Both the position numbers and the translations under genes were made by a program. DNA of 36,223 nucleotides from Magnetococcales bacterium HCHbin5 (GTDB taxonomy: Bacteria > Pseudomonadota > Magnetococcia > Magnetococcales > Magnetaquicoccaceae). Under the pieces are notes generated by a model. That model did not search any database. It was not told where the DNA came from and worked only from the letters and a program-made list of their open reading frames with translations. The stretch is from contig PEAG01000036.1 of the NCBI GenBank assembly GCA_002753505.1, positions 1 through 36,223 of the forward strand, read 5' to 3'. Of the stretch, positions 33,370-36,223 are shown piece by piece (position 1 is the stretch's first letter; each line of letters starts with the position of its first letter).

Positions 33370-34302
33370 ATGGTACACGCTTTGAGGAACCGAAGGGTCG
33401 TGGCAGGTTTGGTTGTCGGGCTGTTGACCGCCGTGCCGTTGGCTGGAATGGCCCTGGAGGTGCAGCCTGCGCCCCGATCCGGCACCGAGCGTCCCACTGG
33501 TCGGGAGTTGCTGGCGCAGCAGATCCGCATCGATCAGCCCGATTTAAAGATGGATGGGGAGATTGTGTTAAAGAGTTTATCCCCTTTGACGGGGGTGGTG
33601 CGGTTGCGGCAGGCGCGGGGTGAGCCGCGCAAAATATTTGCCGGGGTGATGCGCCTGATACCGGGTGCCAAACAGGCTTTTGACGGTTTTTTTGATCAGT
33701 TGAACGTACACGATCTGGATTTGCGGGATCTGGTGATCACGGTGACGCCGGAGGGGTACGGACTGCAGTTGGCGACGGCCACCATTCCCGAGGGCGGGTT
33801 GAAGCAGGTGAGTGGTCAACTGGATTTTCAGAAGCGTTGGCAATTGGAGAGCGGCAGTTTGCAGCTTTCCAACATTCCGTTGCACCCCAACTCCCCGGTT
33901 CCGCCATTGCCGTTGAGTTACAGACAGTTGAAGGCTTCCGGAGCGGAGGGAAAAACCTTTGCTCTTGATGTGGAAAAAATACGGATGGGGCATTTGGCCA
34001 TTTTCAGGGATCCGACCGGTTTTTTTGGGGATGTACTGCGCGCCATGGGCTTTGCCAAGGGGTTTGACAGTGCGCCGATTTTGTTGGATCGTTTGGCGGT
34101 CACGGCGGTGGCCGATGCCAAGCAACTGGCCACCCAATCCCTTTTGCTGTTGGCCCCCAACAAGGCCAAGGCGACCGGTCAGGCCACCATGGCGTGGCAA
34201 CCCAAGCCCCGGCAGCTGCATCTGAAACTGGATGTCACAACGGACAGGCACGCTGTCAGCCATTTCAAGACTGTGCTCGGGGTGGCAGATCCTGCGATAT
34301 AA
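33370..34302 (+). CDS. Uncharacterised secreted protein
   Basis: A 310-residue protein with an N-terminal signal (basic MVHALRNRRVV, hydrophobic core, PLAGMALEV). The remainder reads as beta-rich: VVRLRQARGE, DLRDLVITVTPEGYGLQLATATI, WQLESGSLQLSNIPLHP. This pattern of repeated beta segments recalls AsmA/LPS-transport-type periplasmic proteins, but I cannot assign a family. The ATG at 33370 comes immediately after the TRAP binding protein stop, so they are one transcript. No obvious metal or active-site motif. Confidence 0.65.
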   Translation: MVHALRNRRVVAGLVVGLLTAVPLAGMALEVQPAPRSGTERPTGRELLAQQIRIDQPDLKMDGEIVLKSLSPLTGVVRLRQARGEPRKIFAGVMRLIPGAKQAFDGFFDQLNVHDLDLRDLVITVTPEGYGLQLATATIPEGGLKQVSGQLDFQKRWQLESGSLQLSNIPLHPNSPVPPLPLSYRQLKASGAEGKTFALDVEKIRMGHLAIFRDPTGFFGDVLRAMGFAKGFDSAPILLDRLAVTAVADAKQLATQSLLLLAPNKAKATGQATMAWQPKPRQLHLKLDVTTDRHAVSHFKTVLGVADPAI

Positions 34303-34316
34303 CCGAAGATCGTGCC

Positions 34317-34345
34317 TTGACGGGGGAGCTGTTTTCTTTTATCCT
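34317..34345 (+). promoter_or_regulatory. Sigma70-type promoter of tRNA-Val
   Basis: TTGACG (34317-34322) and TATCCT (34340-34345) are 17 bases apart, and the tRNA starts 20 bases after the -10. The -35 has one mismatch, the -10 two. Confidence 0.55.
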
Positions 34346-34364
34346 CCCGGTCAGGTTGATCGAT

Positions 34365-34439
34365 GGGCGGCTAGCTCAGCGGGAGAGCACTGCCTTCACA
34401 CGGCAGGGGCCACAGGTTCGAACCCTGTGCCGCCCACCA
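34365..34439 (+). tRNA. tRNA-Val (anticodon CAC)
   Basis: The acceptor arms GGGCGGC (34365-34371) and GCCGCCC (34429-34435) pair perfectly, with A as discriminator and an encoded CCA (34437-34439). The D-arm TAGCTCAGCGGGAGAGC and the T-arm CACAGGTTCGAACCCTGTG are canonical. The anticodon stem CTGCC/GGCAG encloses the loop TTCACAC, giving anticodon CAC for GUG codons. A promoter precedes it and an intrinsic terminator follows. Confidence 0.95.
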
Positions 34440-34455
34440 TTCTTATCAAATACTT

Positions 34456-34493
34456 AAGCGGCCTTTCCGGAACTCCTGGAAAGGCCGCTTTTG
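34456..34493 (+). terminator. Rho-independent terminator of tRNA-Val
   Basis: AAGCGGCCTTTCC (34456-34468) pairs perfectly with GGAAAGGCCGCTT (34478-34490) with a 9-base loop, followed by TTTT. It lies 16 bases after the tRNA. Confidence 0.8.
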
Positions 34494-34545
34494 GATTTAC
34501 ATGGAGAGATCATGGAAAGATGCCATCATGAAGGTACTTTCGGAT

Positions 34546-34563
34546 GGCTTTGTTGCATGAATC
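34546..34563 (+). repeat. Left inverted repeat of the IS903-type element
   Basis: GGCTTTGTTGCATGAATC, matching the right end in 17 of 18 positions when complemented. Confidence 0.75.
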
Positions 34564-34599
34564 AGCTCCCGGCTTGATTTGCCCCTTACCCACAAGTGG

Positions 34600-35174
34600 C
34601 TACATTTCCACACGGTAGCTGTCGGGCATGCCAAGCTTGGTCATTTTGTTTAAAGCGTAGTAGCGGGTGTACGACTCTGCTACCTGAGCGTCTGGTGTAC
34701 GTGCTGTCAACCGGTCTCCAAAAATTGTCTTGTATCGAAAAATGGCTGTCTCAGCAAGGCTACGACGATAATAATCCGACACTTCCTTCCAATTCTTGCG
34801 GCCCACGAGATTGATCCTTTCAAGGATCTGGTTGCGTGGGTGAGGAGACTCCCCGGATTTGTCCGGCCAAGTGGTGGCGTTTTCTCTGGGCGGAATGGCG
34901 ACACAGGCTCCCCGTGCCTAATCAACGAGGACAACACCCCCTCGATACCCCGCAGAGGCAGGCGGTACACCTCCTGGAGGGTAAGCGCGCGCTGGATCGC
35001 CACATCCGTGCAGGTCTGGGACGCCCCTCGTTTGCCGGTCTTTTCTTGCATAAACCACTGGCTGATGGCGTCATCGTCGAACCAGAGGGTCAGACGGCCA
35101 CGGTTGACCAGGGCGGCGTTGTACTGCTGCCAGTTGCGGATGCGGTATCGATGTTTGGGAGAGGTAGTGTCCAT
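34600..35174 (-). pseudogene. Truncated IS5-family transposase (N- and C-terminal pieces only)
   Basis: The N-terminal piece (from MDTTSPKHRYRIRNWQQYNAA, starting at 35174) matches the start of IS903-type transposases, including the LTLWFDDDAISQW region, to about residue 88. The C-terminal piece, in another frame, reads HPRNQILERINLVGRKNWKE and then RRSLAETAIFRYKTIFG and ends at 34600, matching the family's final 90 residues. The central DDE catalytic core is missing between about 34905 and 34860 and the two pieces are out of frame. No functional enzyme can be made. Confidence 0.8.
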
Positions 35175-35226
35175 GCATCATGATTATCGAAACCTGCATC
35201 TTGGTCAAGTAACTGGTGTTTCCGGA

Positions 35227-35244
35227 GATTCATGCAACAACGCC
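35227..35244 (-). repeat. Right inverted repeat of the IS903-type element
   Basis: The minus-strand reading is GGCGTTGTTGCATGAATC, differing from the left end at one base. Confidence 0.75.
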
Positions 35245-35315
35245 GTCCAGTAGCTTCAGCATGGTGCGAACCGTTTTTCATTCAGTTGACCCTTTCAGCT
35301 AACGAGGAGTGTTTT

Positions 35316-35798
35316 ATGCCATCACCAGCGATCGTTATGCGTTTTTGTCTATTTGTAGGTGTGTCTGTCAGTTTTGCCTCCATTGCCTGGTCCGCCGAAG
35401 AACATGCCCACGATGGGCACGTGAAGAGTTCTCCTGGGCTTGTTTTGAACAGCGGAAGATTGTGGCAGACGGATGTTCCATTACGCAAGGGGATGGACAG
35501 TATCCGACACGACATGGAGGCTGTATTGCCCCGTATCCACGACGCTACCCTCTCCAATGAGCACTACGCGATTCTTGTCAAAGGTGTGCGTGGCCACATA
35601 GAGTATATGGTTAAAAATTGCAAATTGTCTCCTGAAGCCGATGCCCAGTTACATGGTGTGCTTGCCGAAATCATTGCTGGGGCCGATGCGATGGAGGACA
35701 AAGCGAGCCAGTCATCTGGAGCCGTCAGGATCATCCAGGCTCTGAACTCCTACGGCCGTCATTTTGATCATCCTGGGTGGAGACCAGTTACTCATTGA
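35316..35798 (+). CDS. Small periplasmic protein resembling DnrO
   Basis: A 160-residue secreted protein. A signal peptide (about 1-28, ending AWSA) is followed by a His-rich AEEHAHDGH segment that could bind metal. The remainder, with NSGRLWQTDVPLRKGMDSIR, MVKNCKLSPEADAQLH, GADAMEDK and the terminal YGRHFDHPGW, resembles proteins annotated DnrO in other proteobacteria; the biochemical role is unclear to me. GAGGAG lies 7 bases before the ATG at 35316; the frame is open back to 35232, but that part crosses the IS end. It is sandwiched between two insertion sequences. Confidence 0.65.
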   Translation: MPSPAIVMRFCLFVGVSVSFASIAWSAEEHAHDGHVKSSPGLVLNSGRLWQTDVPLRKGMDSIRHDMEAVLPRIHDATLSNEHYAILVKGVRGHIEYMVKNCKLSPEADAQLHGVLAEIIAGADAMEDKASQSSGAVRIIQALNSYGRHFDHPGWRPVTH

Positions 35799-35834
35799 CC
35801 TGGAATATTTAGAGAATCTCTATTTCCGACGAAT

Positions 35835-36223
35835 TGTGTTGGTTCAGCGTGAATGATACAGATGGCCGTTGCGCGTAATTGCCAACGTGATTCTAAAAAA
35901 AAATGGTGCTGTCCTCCCCTCGACGACGGTTTTCGCCAGGAGTTGACGACCATGTGCCAGTCCAACCCCATTGTCCGGCAAACAAAGGTGCTGGCACTGC
36001 TGAATATCAGCAGGTCATCGTGGTACCATCGACATGTCAGCCAAGAGGATCGGCGTACTCCTGGTCCAAAAAGAACCGCCATCCAAGAAGGAAGGCTGAC
36101 GGCTGTCCGCAAGGTAGCGGAACGCTATCCGATGTGGGGATATAAACGGATCGCTGTCGTCTGTCGCCGGGAAGGTATCCAGGCATCCAACAAGCAGGTC
36201 TATCGGATCATGAAGGAGCTTGG
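35835..36223 (+). mobile_element. 5' part of an IS3-family element (runs off right edge)
   Basis: A possible end TGTGTTGGTTCAG starts at 35835. It is followed by about 115 bases without an intact OrfA, and then by the OrfB reading frame. The end resembles the left-edge element (121-42). OrfA is missing or deleted between the end and OrfB. Confidence 0.5.
35952..36223 (+). CDS. IS3-family transposase OrfB, N-terminal part
   Basis: The frame continues to the window edge with 90 visible residues. LLNISRSSWYRH is a helix-turn-helix with the usual serine/tyrosine box, and VAERYPMWGYKRIAVVCRREG and QASNKQVYRIMKE match the HTH_21 region that precedes the DDE integrase core in IS3-type OrfB. The DDE residues would lie beyond the edge. 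ATG at 35952 is tentative, because the frame is also open upstream and IS3 OrfB is normally made by frameshift from OrfA; a run of nine A (35895-35903) lies upstream. Confidence 0.75.
   Translation, partial: MCQSNPIVRQTKVLALLNISRSSWYHRHVSQEDRRTPGPKRTAIQEGRLTAVRKVAERYPMWGYKRIAVVCRREGIQASNKQVYRIMKEL

Larger units (their letters stand above)
34546..35244 (-). mobile_element. Internally deleted IS5-family (IS903-group) element
   Basis: The element is bounded by 18-base inverted repeats: GGCTTTGTTGCATGAATC at 34546-34563 and its near-perfect complement at 35227-35244 (17 of 18). The sequence matches the IS903 end pattern GGCTTTGTTG...AATC. At about 700 bp it is shorter than the usual about 1,050 bp because the middle of the transposase is gone. 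It is inserted about 50 bases after the tRNA-Val terminator. No flanking target duplication is obvious. It should be immobile without a transposase supplied elsewhere. Confidence 0.8.

Noticed and set aside
35895-35903. A run of nine A as a programmed frameshift site for the IS3 OrfAB fusion
   Set aside because: No OrfA frame is found upstream to be fused, so the slippery run has no demonstrable role here.
1-36223. CRISPR arrays or clusters of direct repeats
   Set aside because: No regularly spaced direct repeats were seen on reading through the window.

Overview
The window looks like chromosome of a GC-rich Gram-negative bacterium, probably a proteobacterium: several secreted proteins carry Sec or Tat signals, and there is a methyl-accepting chemotaxis protein, an HtrA protease, a TRAP-type solute-binding protein and a lipoyl synthesis pair. 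The mix of genes would suit a Magnetococcales-like lineage, but this is a weak guess; no magnetosome gene was seen.

Layout. 1-121: probable end of an IS3-family element running off the left edge. 182-2264 (minus): lipoyl synthase lipA and a DHH phosphoesterase. 2428-5992 (plus): OsmC-like protein, DsbA-like thioredoxin, electron-transfer flavoprotein etfB-etfA (start/stop overlaps) and an unrecognised protein built of four helical repeats. 6137-7289: a small patch of decayed accessory DNA with a YgiT/DUF4258 toxin-antitoxin-like pair, the 5' stump of a type I restriction gene hsdR and an orphan ORF. 7351-10307: CHAD-domain protein, a GAPDH resembling the ArsJ-associated type, and a small orphan protein. 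10564-18286 (plus): a tight four-gene cluster of nucleotide cyclase with PilZ, degenerate CHAT-domain protein, STAND NTPase with TPRs, and a signal-peptide/WD40/transmembrane/STAND protein. It is followed by a PPi-type phosphofructokinase (18372-19595).

19693-27394 (minus): a chemotaxis receptor, and a three-gene NuoE/NuoF/(2Fe-2S + GltD-like + truncated NuoG-like) operon whose domain make-up matches electron-bifurcating transhydrogenases of the Stn type. 27728-34302 (plus): polyphosphate kinase 2, a cytidylate-kinase-like protein, a LipB-Nudix fusion, HtrA protease, orphan Tat-exported TRAP binding protein and an unknown secreted protein. 34365-36223: tRNA-Val(CAC) with promoter and terminator, an internally deleted IS903-type element, a DnrO-like periplasmic protein and the start of another IS3-family element.

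Functionally, lipA and lipB together give a complete endogenous lipoylation route. EtfAB and the NuoEF/GltD operon point to flexible redox carrier metabolism. CHAD and PPK2 both concern polyphosphate. The best candidate for an undescribed system is the cyclase/pseudo-CHAT/STAND/WD40 cluster: it reads as a membrane-spanning signalling machine with nucleotide second messengers, two ATPase switches and an extracytoplasmic beta-propeller.
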